DNA from: Flavobacterium sp. CFS9
GTDB taxonomy: Bacteria > Bacteroidota > Bacteroidia > Flavobacteriales > Flavobacteriaceae
DNA length: 64,000 nt
Assembly: GCF_041154745.1 (NCBI RefSeq)
Contig: NZ_AP031573.1
Location: forward strand, 3,782,001-3,846,000
Direction: 5' to 3'
The first letter of the stretch is position 1, and each line of letters opens with the position of its first letter. Below the pieces are notes generated by a model. The model did not search any database. It saw nothing but the letters and a program-made list of their open reading frames with translations, and was not told the origin of the DNA. Both the position numbers and the translations under genes were made by a program. Below, piece after piece: positions 39,209 through 49,700 of the stretch.

Positions 39209-40447
39209 TTATTGATCGAGATATTTGGAAAGAGAAGCTTTGTTTTTCTCTATTAATTGATTTAGAACGGTCAAATTAATCATTTTTTGTGTCTGATTTT
39301 GTGCTTGCAATCTAATATTTTCCAGATCTTTTTGAATCGGATCAGTCGAGTTTAAATCTATAAAAGTATTGGATTTCAGTTTCAGTAGGAGATTATTAAG
39401 AGTGTTAAACAGAGGGGAAGTATTGTCTACCTTTCCTTTGTTTTCCAAAAAAGTTTCTGTGTAAAATTTACCGTTTTTTTCGTGTTTGATAATATAATAT
39501 ACGGAGTCATCTAGTGAGAACTTAAATTTATGGATTAATCTGATGCTCTCATTTGTAGATGGAATTAGGAATTTTTCTACTGAATTTTTATATTTTTCAA
39601 GGCTTTCAGGACTATTAATTAAGGCATCTTCTCCTTTTTTGTAGACATGGAAAATAGAATTATCCAAACTAAATGGCATACTGATTTGAAAATTAGTTGT
39701 TTTAGGGGAAATACCAAATTCTGCTTTTGCATAATGATAATTTTCAACCCAGTTTCTTTCATCCCTTATTTCTTTTAAATATTGTGAATTATTTTCTTTG
39801 TACCAAGTTTTATAATAAGTATAGAATGTATTAATATCGATAATATTATTTATTGATATTTTTCTTTTTATATCTTTTAAGAGATTATTACTTTCGTTAC
39901 TTTTCTGAAAGATAAAATTAAGTTTATTGGAATCAAGGCTTTTAATTAAAGTTAGAATATTACCCTGATTAAACATATCATAAATATACCAACGGTTATT
40001 AATTTCTACGCAAGACATTACTGCTATAATTTGAAAAGGCAAGCCATCTATTGTTATTGCATATTTTACAAAATTCACCTTTTTTCCTTTTTCACTAAAC
40101 TCGTAGATAGATTCAATTTCAACATACTCTTTTTCTTTGTTTGATTTTTTTACCAAATTGTAGTGCTCTTGATCCTTAACAGATTTATGCTCTTTATCAT
40201 GATAATCACTTTTATCCCAAATGGAGTCATTTGCAGAAAAATAAGATTGTATTAAGCCTTCAACTCTTGTATAATCTATCTCAGAAGGAGAATCCGCTTT
40301 ATTAATTCTAAGTGCCGGGTTGAAAATTTTAAAATTGATTTCTTTTATATCATTATATTCTAAAGGAATACCTTCTTTCACATTGACTTGGGCGAAGAAG
40401 GCTGTTTTAAAAAAAAAGATAATTATAGTTATTATTAAGTTTCTCAT
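39209..40447 (-). CDS. Hypothetical secreted protein, AT-rich cassette
   Basis: A 412-residue protein with a signal peptide (MRNLIITIIIFFFKTAFFAQ). It is polar and rich in Asn, Ile and Lys, with no recognised domain. Segments such as VEIESIYEFSEKGKKVNFVKYAITIDGLPFQIIAVMSCVEINNRWYIYDMFNQG suggest an NTF2-like or cystatin-like curved sheet. The coding region is among the most AT-rich in the window (9 G/C in the 60 bases at 39841-39900). It is the last gene of the large minus-strand surface operon, 7 bases after the 40455 gene. Confidence 0.7.
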   Translation of the reverse strand: MRNLIITIIIFFFKTAFFAQVNVKEGIPLEYNDIKEINFKIFNPALRINKADSPSEIDYTRVEGLIQSYFSANDSIWDKSDYHDKEHKSVKDQEHYNLVKKSNKEKEYVEIESIYEFSEKGKKVNFVKYAITIDGLPFQIIAVMSCVEINNRWYIYDMFNQGNILTLIKSLDSNKLNFIFQKSNESNNLLKDIKRKISINNIIDINTFYTYYKTWYKENNSQYLKEIRDERNWVENYHYAKAEFGISPKTTNFQISMPFSLDNSIFHVYKKGEDALINSPESLEKYKNSVEKFLIPSTNESIRLIHKFKFSLDDSVYYIIKHEKNGKFYTETFLENKGKVDNTSPLFNTLNNLLLKLKSNTFIDLNSTDPIQKDLENIRLQAQNQTQKMINLTVLNQLIEKNKASLSKYLDQ

Positions 40448-40454
40448 GTCAATT

Positions 40455-40916
40455 TTATAGTTTTTTTCGTTCTTTCCTTTTGATGTTAATGTAATAAAAT
40501 AAGGCGGGTATCGCTGCTAACATAAATATTGGAGTAAACCAATAGTCACGCATTTCATAAGAAAATGGGCTGTTTATTATGTTATTTTTTCTTCTATATA
40601 TAATTTTATTTTTTACAGAGCTTATTCTCCAAATCGGAATTTCAGTTGTATTTTGATTTTCGATTATGCTTTGAGAAATTGTAATGCCACTCTTTAATTT
40701 GTCAGATTTGCAATATCCATAAAATATCCAAGAAGTTTTATTACTGCTACTACTCATTGGAGGTATTTTTTCTCTTACCACTAATGTATCTTTATGATAA
40801 TATTTTTGAGGATTAAATGAGGCGTAAAAAATCTTGGTTTTAGTAAAATCATTTGCTACTTCAATTCCAGTTATTGATACTCCTAAAAATATTAGTATTA
40901 AACAAAATGTTTTCAT
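40455..40916 (-). CDS. Hypothetical protein with signal peptide and C-terminal membrane helix
   Basis: A 153-residue protein: an N-terminal hydrophobic segment (MKTFCLILIFLGVSITGIEVA), an extracytoplasmic beta-rich part, and a C-terminal helix (YWFTPIFMLAAIPALFYYINI) with a basic tail RKERKKL. The topology resembles DUF3592-type small membrane proteins, but I do not recognise it with confidence. It starts 3 bases after the stop of the TANFOR/FN3 gene and is co-transcribed with it. It could be a membrane-located partner of that protein. Confidence 0.68.
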   Translation of the reverse strand: MKTFCLILIFLGVSITGIEVANDFTKTKIFYASFNPQKYYHKDTLVVREKIPPMSSSSNKTSWIFYGYCKSDKLKSGITISQSIIENQNTTEIPIWRISSVKNKIIYRRKNNIINSPFSYEMRDYWFTPIFMLAAIPALFYYINIKRKERKKL

Positions 40917-40919
40917 AAT

Positions 40920-43900
40920 TTACTTATTCTCTTTTATTAGCATTATTTTTTCATTATATTTTTCGGTTTCCCATTTTTTTCCCAGCGTATTTATATATCC
41001 AGATGCTTTTAATTCTAAATAAACTCCGTCGTGTAACAAACCATAATCAAATTTACCTCCATTATCATCTGTATAATAACCAATTCTTATTAATTCAGCT
41101 TTAGTAAGTCCGGAAGCTTCAATTCCTCCTGATAGATAATCATTGTCACCACCAAGACTAAATTCCGATTCTACTCCAAAAGCCATTTCTAATTTTAAGA
41201 TTGCCGGATCAACTCCACTTTTTACAATTTTTTTAGTTTTGGACTCTACATACAAACGTTCTTCTACTGCAGCCTTAACTTCACCAAAAGATTTGGCAGA
41301 AGCTACAATGTCTATTTTTGCTGTAACTACTTTTTTAATTTTTTGGATTACCCATTCAGGTAAAGGAAGTCTTTCAAATGATATTGGCAATGACCAAATA
41401 GTTGCCTTCCCTTCAATACCTAATTCAAATCCACCTCCAGTTTTAGTTTCTCCAAAGTACAATCTGGAATCAGGATCTTCAACATTTCTAAATTCTTTTT
41501 CAAAAGGAATTATATTATAATAATACTGAATTCCTGATTCTTTCAATAAACCTTTATTTTGCACTTTTTTGATAAAAGGTATTTTATCAAAAAACTTTGT
41601 TGCTTTCTCAACCATTTTAGTTGCTTCAAAAGCTTTTTCTATTAGTTTATTTTTAAAGTTCCCGCTGGCTAATGAAAGAGAGTTTTTGTAATAACCTTCA
41701 TCAACCCATTTAATACTTACATCTTTCGTTGTGATTTCAGGTGAACCTGAAATGTTCGTGAAGGTAGAATTTAAAACTTTATTATCATCAGCTAGACGAA
41801 TTTTAATTTGAGTAGTTCCATTCTTGTTTTCATCATCAATACCATTAATTTTCCATTTTATATAGTCTTTTGGAATTTTGTTAAGATTTGTTTGACTTAA
41901 AATTGCTTTTATTTCTGTATTTCTATGATCTGTTTTTCTTGGTTTATTTACATAATACAGTGTTTCTCCAGCATTTGCAACCCTCTTTTTTAATTTAACT
42001 GAATTTGGAATATGAGTAGCTGTCAATCCATTTTGTGTAAATTTTTCCACAATTTTTTCAACCTCTACCCGTACTTTTGGACTACCTTCAATGCTATTTG
42101 CTTCAGCTTGTAAATCTTGTTTTAATAGGTTATTAGTAGTTTTAATATCTTCAATAGGTAAGGTACTCTTACTGGTTTTACTGTCATATCCACGTACCAT
42201 TTCTGATTCGCCTGGTTTGTATATACTATAGCTTACTATGGCGTCCTTAGGTACCGTTTTCATTTCAAAGGTTTCTTCCATATGACGTCTATATGGTATT
42301 TTGATCCTGCCGCCATCATAATATTTTTGTCCTTTGTATTCTATAAAATAACCATTCTCAGTAACGGTTCCATTACTTGCGGTTGTTGTTGACGGTTCTC
42401 TAGTTTCATTTTTTACAGGAGTCGTTTCTTTTATTGGAGGAGGTGTAGGTTCAGGCTCGTCTACATCCACAACAGTAATAGGGTTATATTCAATCGGAGT
42501 TTCCGAAGGAGGTGTTGGATTATTAGGCTCAACAGCTTCTTCTTTTTCAGCAGCATCTACTTCTTCTTGTGTTGGTTTTGGCCCGAAAATAGATTCCATA
42601 ATTGGATCATATTCTTCTGAAATATCATTCATCAATTTATCAACATCCAGGAATTTATCCCAGTTACCAGCATCATAACCGGCTACAATTTCTCCCGAAA
42701 TTAATTTGAAATCGGTATTAAGCCCGATATTATCAAAGGTAATTTTGATACGGGTATTTTCGCTTAAGTTCCATTTTGAGTTGCCTTCACCATCTTTTGG
42801 GCTTAGGGCTTCAGCAGCATCAATAAGTTTCCTGAATTTTTCTAAGAAGGGAAGGGTTACATAACCTTCTCCCGAGAAATTACCATTACTTCCGGTTGCT
42901 TTTAAAACTACGATAGGAAAATCTCCCGCTGAAATGACATCATTCGGGAAAAGTTCCGGAAGTGGTGTTTGGTTGGTGAGATCTTTTGGATCCGGTTTGA
43001 TACCACAGCCCTGAAATACAATTTCGTCTCTGGCAATGGTAGTGAATTCATATATGGAACTGTGAATATATTTACCCACATCGCAGGACGACCCTACGGT
43101 ATATTCGTAGGTAGTGTTAGGCTTTAAATTGCTTAGCGTAATATTTTCTCTTGGCGTTACCGCTTTGTACCATTCCGAACCGGAATTTTTCTCACGATAG
43201 TTTACCTGATAGTCAAAATTATCGACGTTACCGCTCCAGTTTATCTTAGCCTGATCCTGGCCGATACTTTCGGTTTTAATGGCAAGGGGAGAGGTACAGA
43301 ATACTTCATAGGTAAAAGCAAAGATTTCGGTATAACCGTTGTTTTTAAAAACTCCAATTTCTTCAGCCCCCTGAATAGCTTTTGCTTTAATGCGCCAGGC
43401 GTATTTTTTACCGGGAATCAGTTGAGGTTCACTCATGCCATATTGCAGCGTGGTCATTTTGGTAGTGGTGGTATACAACGGAGGTGAGTAAGCAAATGCA
43501 TTTTGTACCGGGGTGTAATTGTCCCAGATTTCGACCAATGAAAATTCATACTCGACATTACTAACGTTGATGCTTCGCGGTGTCCAGCTGAAAACAATGT
43601 TTTGCAGGTTTTGCTGCATGATTGAAGCATTGTTCAAAGGCAGGTTCAGGAAGGGAGGTTCATTTTGAAAAATAACGGTAGTTGTACCCGTTTTTCGAGA
43701 CAGTTTTTTTCCTGTAGCAAAATCATATACCTCTACATAAAAGTTACTGATTCCTTCGGGTAAAGGCTGCGCATATTGATTCGGATTTAAGCCCAACAGG
43801 TTTTGATACTGAAAGTAGGGCGCCAGATCAACATTAGTTAATTGCAATGGAAACCCTCCTTCAAGATACAGTGGTTTTGCTCCTACAACAAAATCGTTGT

Positions 43901-44177
43901 TGCTGAACGCAACTCCGTTGCCCTGAAAGTATATTTTTAATCGAACCTGACGATTGGAGATGGTCAAATCGTTAAGCAGTAGTTGAATTTTAATGGGACT
44001 GTTTATCGTAGTCGCATCGGCATATTTGCTTAAATAAATAGGTGATGGCTGCGCAATTTGAGTCGTAACCGAAATCGGGAACGTTTGTGCAAAGCCTTCA
44101 AATCCTATTAAGGCGCAGAGCAGCAGCAGGTACAGGTGTAAGTTTTTCAGCATTTTGGGTAATTGAATTTTATCCAT
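40920..44177 (-). CDS. TANFOR/FN3-type secreted protein with divergent C-terminal region
   Basis: A 1085-residue secreted protein with a signal peptide ending GFAQ. A Met at residue 9 is an alternative start. Residues about 30-180 (FPISVTTQIAQPSPIYLSKYADATTINSPIKIQLLLNDL) fit the TANFOR domain, named after Tannerella forsythia proteins. A region at about 180-300 and an FN3 domain at about 305-383 (WSGNVDNFDYQVNYREKNSGSEWYK...PNTTYEYTVGSSC) follow. A Pro/Glu/Thr linker (about 545-610) leads to about 470 residues of unrecognised sequence ending in alternating Gly/beta strands. The C-terminal part is clearly more AT-rich than the N-terminal part. There is no T9SS sorting domain, so it may stay at the outer membrane or use another partner. 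Confidence 0.75.
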   Translation of the reverse strand: MDKIQLPKMLKNLHLYLLLLCALIGFEGFAQTFPISVTTQIAQPSPIYLSKYADATTINSPIKIQLLLNDLTISNRQVRLKIYFQGNGVAFSNNDFVVGAKPLYLEGGFPLQLTNVDLAPYFQYQNLLGLNPNQYAQPLPEGISNFYVEVYDFATGKKLSRKTGTTTVIFQNEPPFLNLPLNNASIMQQNLQNIVFSWTPRSINVSNVEYEFSLVEIWDNYTPVQNAFAYSPPLYTTTTKMTTLQYGMSEPQLIPGKKYAWRIKAKAIQGAEEIGVFKNNGYTEIFAFTYEVFCTSPLAIKTESIGQDQAKINWSGNVDNFDYQVNYREKNSGSEWYKAVTPRENITLSNLKPNTTYEYTVGSSCDVGKYIHSSIYEFTTIARDEIVFQGCGIKPDPKDLTNQTPLPELFPNDVISAGDFPIVVLKATGSNGNFSGEGYVTLPFLEKFRKLIDAAEALSPKDGEGNSKWNLSENTRIKITFDNIGLNTDFKLISGEIVAGYDAGNWDKFLDVDKLMNDISEEYDPIMESIFGPKPTQEEVDAAEKEEAVEPNNPTPPSETPIEYNPITVVDVDEPEPTPPPIKETTPVKNETREPSTTTASNGTVTENGYFIEYKGQKYYDGGRIKIPYRRHMEETFEMKTVPKDAIVSYSIYKPGESEMVRGYDSKTSKSTLPIEDIKTTNNLLKQDLQAEANSIEGSPKVRVEVEKIVEKFTQNGLTATHIPNSVKLKKRVANAGETLYYVNKPRKTDHRNTEIKAILSQTNLNKIPKDYIKWKINGIDDENKNGTTQIKIRLADDNKVLNSTFTNISGSPEITTKDVSIKWVDEGYYKNSLSLASGNFKNKLIEKAFEATKMVEKATKFFDKIPFIKKVQNKGLLKESGIQYYYNIIPFEKEFRNVEDPDSRLYFGETKTGGGFELGIEGKATIWSLPISFERLPLPEWVIQKIKKVVTAKIDIVASAKSFGEVKAAVEERLYVESKTKKIVKSGVDPAILKLEMAFGVESEFSLGGDNDYLSGGIEASGLTKAELIRIGYYTDDNGGKFDYGLLHDGVYLELKASGYINTLGKKWETEKYNEKIMLIKENK

Positions 44178-44212
44178 TTTTTGTCAGGTTAGCAGGGAAG
44201 TATTGACTCCTT

Positions 44213-46663
44213 TTATTTTTGAATATGGTTAAGATCGATTTCATCAATGTTTGCATTTTTAAGTGCGAGATCGTGATAAAACGGTATCATTTTGACTTCG
44301 ATAGCCGCTATTATTTCAGGACCGGATTTTTTTTCTTTTATCGATTTAAAAGCTTCTTCCATTTCTTCTGCACTAAAAACTACTGCAGCCGGATTTTGCT
44401 GTATTTCGGCAGCTGGAAGTTTGGTTAATGCCGAAATTTCTTTGAGCATCCATCGGTGACGTGTGAGTTGATCGCGATTTTTGTTACTTCGTTCTACCAA
44501 TTTCTGATAGGATTTGTAAGCGGTTTTATCGGTAACGTTTTCTTCATTCACACCATGCAGTTTGTGGCTGTTTACTCTTCCTAAAGCCGAAACATAAGCA
44601 TTTTCAAGACTTGCATCTTTGTCTTTCATCTCTGTTTCTAATTTTTTGGCAGCTTCGAGAACATAATCTTTGTATTTTTTTACGTTTTCTGCTTCGATAT
44701 TGTAAGCTTCAAGATAATCTAATACTTTCTCTTTAAACTGTTTGTCATCCGGTGTAAGCGAAGCCAGAGTGAGTAAATGCTCTAAATTTGTGCTTTCTTT
44801 TTCCGGTAATGGGTTTAGTGCCAATTGCATTTCTTTTAATTGAGCTGTAATCTGATCCCGTGTTCCTTCAAAAGCTTTTCCGTTAAGGTTTATTTTCAGA
44901 ATAGAAGTAAGGTTCATGTCTTCTTCTGTTTTTGGTTCTTTCTTCGGACGCATTTTGATTTTGTCAAAGGAATAGGAATAAGACAGTGTAGCCGTCATAT
45001 CATTGTTTTTACCGGTGGCCGTTTTACTGAATAATGTGATGACACTCATGTTGAAATTGTGTTTTTCAAGATAAATGTAAGACCCGTTCAATCTGAAATT
45101 GAAGATGTCGTTTTGTTTCTGACCATTGGCATAGCTAGTATTGTAACTTGTCGAGGCATTGGCATTCATTTTTTTATCGAAAAACAGTTTGGAAGCTCCA
45201 ATTGTTGGTCCGATAATAAAACTCTTCCCACCATCCGTTTGTCCATAGGTATTGTTTATAGAACCGTTGAAGCTGAGCTCTTTTTGAGGATACCCAAGAG
45301 AATAGGTAAGGGCTGAGTTGTAATAGGTCGATGCTCCGCCTGCAATTGTTTTTCCTTGCTGTTGGTTTACAGCATCCTGCATGGAGAAATTGGCACTAAT
45401 TGCTTTTTTTAACTGTTTGTCATTTCTTAACAGATAATTTACTGTCAGACCTAAATTTTGGTTGACTTGCCTGAAGTTTAATGTATCTAAATACTCGTAA
45501 TTGGAAACCTGATTGATGTAGTCAAACTGATTACGGCTGTTGGTGAACGATTGAAAGTTAGAATAGTTCAGGTTCAGGTTTAATTTTTGATTGGGTCTCA
45601 AATCGACATTAGCTGAGGTTACCAAACGTTTCATTTGGCTTTCTTTCTGCTTTTCTAAATTGTCTTTCTGAAGTCCTAAGTTTAAGGCAATCGACACTTT
45701 ATCTTTATACAGATTTTGGGTCGCATTAACGGTTACGTTTTCTAAATCGTTATTAAAATAGTACCCTCCGAAGGTTCTGTAGTTGGGGTCAATTCGTTCG
45801 TAACCTAATCCTAAAGTTCCTTTTCCGGCCGGGTAAGCCAATTGTCCTTTGAAAGCATTATAACTAGTGGTAGTACTGTTTCTGCCCAATAGAAAAGAAG
45901 AAACCCCTTTTGCTTTTCCACCTGCTACAACTCTTAAATCTTCGGTTATACTGCTGCTGGCATATTCGGTAGAGACTTGTAGTTTTTGAAAAAGTTTAAA
46001 ATTAGTTTCAAAACTAATGGCAGCATTTTCCTTTGGAGCGACATCCAGTTCAAAGGGTACGGGGTTGTTTAAAGAATTGATCTGATCTCTTGCTTTAAAC
46101 AAAGTAAGTCCCAGGTTTATTTTCTCCAGGGAATAAGCGGTTTTAAATCCATATCCAAATCTTTTGTAAGCAGGAAGAATATCAGGATAGGCTGAATCAA
46201 ATTCGTTGCTTTTTAATAAGCGTCCATACATCGCACTGATTTTAAATTTTCCCTGTGGAGTCAAATCTACTCCAAAACCGGTAAACTGATGACCGCTCAG
46301 TGTGTAAGGGGAGAAGGTCATGCTGACGTCTCCAATATGGGCAGTAATCCATTTATAAGAAGGATGTATGCTCAGACGATTCATTAAAACAGGTTTGTTG
46401 TACCCGAATTTTTGATTGGTATAAGAAAATGAAAGCGGTATGTTGTACAGATTAGCAATATTGAAATTGATGTTTCCGTTCAAAAAATAACTGAAAGGCT
46501 CTCGTGTGGCATTACCGGAATAGAATACCGTATTGGCTGATGCACCACCACTAACATTTATAAGTTTGGCTTTGCCGAGCTCCTGTACATTAAAGTTTTG
46601 CGAAAAAGCAAAGGTACCGGTGAATAGCAGTAGTGTAATTAAAATTATTCTTTTTAAAATCAT
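44213..46663 (-). CDS. Outer-membrane beta-barrel-like protein with helical C-terminal domain
   Basis: An 816-residue protein with a signal peptide (MILKRIILITLLLFTGTFAFSQ). Residues about 20-560 are rich in alternating aromatic/hydrophobic strands with Asn/Gly turns (GNINFNIANLYNIPLSFSYTNQKFGY, ATLSYSYSFDKIKMRPKKEP), as in a large outer-membrane barrel. Residues about 575-816 are charged and helical (LNPLPEKESTNLEHLLTLASL, EEMEEAFKSIKEKKSGPEIIAAIEVKM), probably periplasmic or extracellular. I do not know a named family. It is encoded between the SprB-repeat cargo and the TANFOR protein, so it could anchor or export them, as PorP/SprF-type barrels do for SprB, though it is much larger than those. 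Confidence 0.7.
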   Translation of the reverse strand: MILKRIILITLLLFTGTFAFSQNFNVQELGKAKLINVSGGASANTVFYSGNATREPFSYFLNGNINFNIANLYNIPLSFSYTNQKFGYNKPVLMNRLSIHPSYKWITAHIGDVSMTFSPYTLSGHQFTGFGVDLTPQGKFKISAMYGRLLKSNEFDSAYPDILPAYKRFGYGFKTAYSLEKINLGLTLFKARDQINSLNNPVPFELDVAPKENAAISFETNFKLFQKLQVSTEYASSSITEDLRVVAGGKAKGVSSFLLGRNSTTTSYNAFKGQLAYPAGKGTLGLGYERIDPNYRTFGGYYFNNDLENVTVNATQNLYKDKVSIALNLGLQKDNLEKQKESQMKRLVTSANVDLRPNQKLNLNLNYSNFQSFTNSRNQFDYINQVSNYEYLDTLNFRQVNQNLGLTVNYLLRNDKQLKKAISANFSMQDAVNQQQGKTIAGGASTYYNSALTYSLGYPQKELSFNGSINNTYGQTDGGKSFIIGPTIGASKLFFDKKMNANASTSYNTSYANGQKQNDIFNFRLNGSYIYLEKHNFNMSVITLFSKTATGKNNDMTATLSYSYSFDKIKMRPKKEPKTEEDMNLTSILKINLNGKAFEGTRDQITAQLKEMQLALNPLPEKESTNLEHLLTLASLTPDDKQFKEKVLDYLEAYNIEAENVKKYKDYVLEAAKKLETEMKDKDASLENAYVSALGRVNSHKLHGVNEENVTDKTAYKSYQKLVERSNKNRDQLTRHRWMLKEISALTKLPAAEIQQNPAAVVFSAEEMEEAFKSIKEKKSGPEIIAAIEVKMIPFYHDLALKNANIDEIDLNHIQK

Positions 46664-46751
46664 TCTTTATGGGCCATGGAAATCAAGACCGTTTTCTTGA
46701 TTTCCATTAGTATTTGAAATTTATAATTTTGCTTGCTGGATAAGTTAGAGT

Positions 46752-49700
46752 TTACTGAATAATGATTTTTCTCAATTTACTTCCTTGCTGTGACTCGAAT
46801 AACACGAAATAGATTCCTGATGGAAGCCCGGTTAAACTAAAGTTGAACAGGTAATTGTCTTTACCTTCCTGTGTTTTTGAATCTATCAGTAAGTTGTTAT
46901 TCAAATTATAAACCTTAACATGTGCCGGCATTACTTTATCCAGCAATACATCTACAGTAAAAGCTCCTTTTGACGGATTTGGATAGATTTTCAGATCGAA
47001 TTTTTTGAAAGTCTGATCGTCCGGATTGTTTTCTTCGTATTCCCCTTCAGTTACTAAGACTGACTTGGTTTGAAAAGCAGTACAGTTTCCTTTTTTGGTG
47101 TTTAATGTAATGTCGTATTCACCAGCCTGACTGAAACTGATTTCGGCAAAATCTTTGTTTTTCGAGATTACGGTTGCACCGGCAGGAATTACCCATTCGA
47201 TTTCATCGGCATCCGGATTACTGATGTCAACGATTATGAATTTCTCGTTTTTGAATACCTGACTAGAGACTGCAAATTCGGCACTAATTGGGGTATTCTG
47301 ACTTGAAATTTTGATGGTATCTGTAGCCTCACAACCCAATTTATTGGTAACTACAACGGTATAATTTGCAGGTTCAGAAACGGTAACTATCGCTTTGTTG
47401 CTCTTGAAACCTTTATCAGAAGTCCATGAATAGGTTGCTTTATCGTCATCAATTGTGGCATTAATGGTTAAGGTCTGATCAAAACATAAAGTCACATCTT
47501 CTCCGATATTGATAACATCTTTCGGTGGATTGACAATGGTGTAGGTATGATTGATCACACAACCTTTGATGTCCGTAACGACAACTTTATATTCTCCTGC
47601 CGAAGCATTCTTTAAGACATTTGATGTTTCTCCGGTATTCCATAAATAAGTATAAGGCGCTTTTCCTCCTGAAGCGGTCAGGGTAATAGTCGCATCAGAA
47701 CCGGCATAACAGGTTGGTATTTTAATAGTTTCGGCTGCTGCTAAATGAACAGGCGCTACAATGGTAATATCTTTTGTAATGGTACAACCGTGTTTGTCTG
47801 TGATTTTGACAAAATAATAACCCGGTGGGACATTTTTTATGCTAGCGGTTTGAGCACCCGTATTCCAGCTGTAGCTATACGGTAGTGTTCCTCCTGATGG
47901 ATTAGTATCAATAGTCCAGTCGTTGAAGTCTCCACAAAGAGTATAGTCTGCCGTGAGGTTATTGTTCAGAACCTGAGGCTCAGTAACGATGAAAATTTGG
48001 CTGGTAGCCTTATTACCATTTGAATCTGTTGCGATTGTATAATAAGAACCTTTTCCGATACCTGTTAGAATAGTCGTTGTTGCTAATACGGTGGCATTAT
48101 TTTCTGCAAACCATTGATAAGTATAGCTTTCGCCCGGTTTTAGGAATCCACCAATTGTATTTGGTTTCAAACTTCCGTTTTTATCTCCATTACATAAAAC
48201 AACGTTTTGTACTGCTACACTAGTTTCCAGCAAAGGAGGTTCTGTAACTTCTAATAGTTGTGAAGTTAAGCTACAGTTTTTAGCATCTTTGATGATAACG
48301 TAGTAGTTTCCGGCAGCCAGGTTTATTGCTGTGGCTGTGGTCTGATTTAATGCGGTACCATCATTTTTGAACCAGTTATAGGTGTAGGCACCGTTTGCTC
48401 CCTGTGCCGTTATAGCAAGAGATCCGTTACTTAGTCCTTTTCCTGTAGCAGGAATTGATACAATTTTACTAATTGTTAAAGCAGTTGGAGACGTAATTTT
48501 TACGGTTGCCTCTGTGCTTGTACATTGCTGTGTGTCTTGTACCTGAATGGTGTATTCTCCATCGGCTAAATCAGTAATAACTGTTTTTGCTCCGTTTGTG
48601 AAATTTGTCCAATTTTTAACCAATATTCCATTTTGGAAATAACGGGATCTGAATATTCCATTTCCTCCTGCTGCTGTGATAGCAATACTTCCGTTTGTAT
48701 CTCCTAAACATTTTACAGGTTCAGGAACGGTGGTAAAGGTTATATAATCAGGCTGAGTTATGATTATTGGAGCAGTGGTTACTTCAATTGCTTTTGAATC
48801 TTTTACAACAGCGTAGTAAGTACCTATTTTAGCATTGATGAGTTTGATGTTGTTCTCATTTGGCAATAAGACATTGTTTCTGTACCAGCTAATTTTTTTG
48901 GTTCCAAAACCTCCGGCTATTGTTGCTTCAAGAATCGCATTGTTGGATTCAAAGCAGGTCATGTCCTGAGTTTGTCTGATTGTGATGGTTAACGGATTAT
49001 CAGTAAAATCAAAATCAGCGTATTTTGTACAGCCGGTTGCATCCTGAACAGATACATAATAGTGATCTTTAACTAAACCAGTAAAGTCGACCATTTTGGC
49101 CGCTGTATTTGAAATCGTTTTTACAACTGTTATGTTAGCCAGTGCATCTTTAGTGTAGAGTTTATACTCAAAATTTGGTTTTCCTCCTATAATTTCAAAA
49201 TGCAGTGCACCGTCATTTCCGTTCAGAGCTGTAGGGTTGATATAGGTAATTTTATCAACATCGAATCCAAAATCTGCCGGTTGTGTGATGATGATGTTCT
49301 CCAGAATTCCGATACAATGGGTTGCATCAGCAGAATTGTAATTGGCGTCACGAACTTCTACTGCATAATCGCCTTCAGTAAGGGCGTTTAAGGCTACCGG
49401 TGTAAAGTTCTCGTATGCATTGGTGGCGGTGTTTCTTTTTTTCCATTGATAGTTATAAACAGGAGCACCATTTACGATGAAAGGTGTTCCTCCGGTAACT
49501 GCTATTTGAATTGCTCCGTCTTGTCCCGCGAAACAACTCACGGGAGTTTTTGAGATTAAGTTTACCACAACGGCGGTAGGCTGTTTGAATGTTACGTCAA
49601 TCGTATTAGAGTCTACATTGCCCACATCGGTAGCGGTAAGTGAGTAGTCTCCGTCTGGAATGTTTTTAAAACTGGCCGTGTTTTGAACGATAGTTACGAC

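Noticed and set aside
41143..41520. 125-codon plus-strand frame inside the TANFOR/FN3 gene
   Set aside because: Antisense shadow of a long, well-supported coding region, as are the other plus-strand frames within 44-53 kb.
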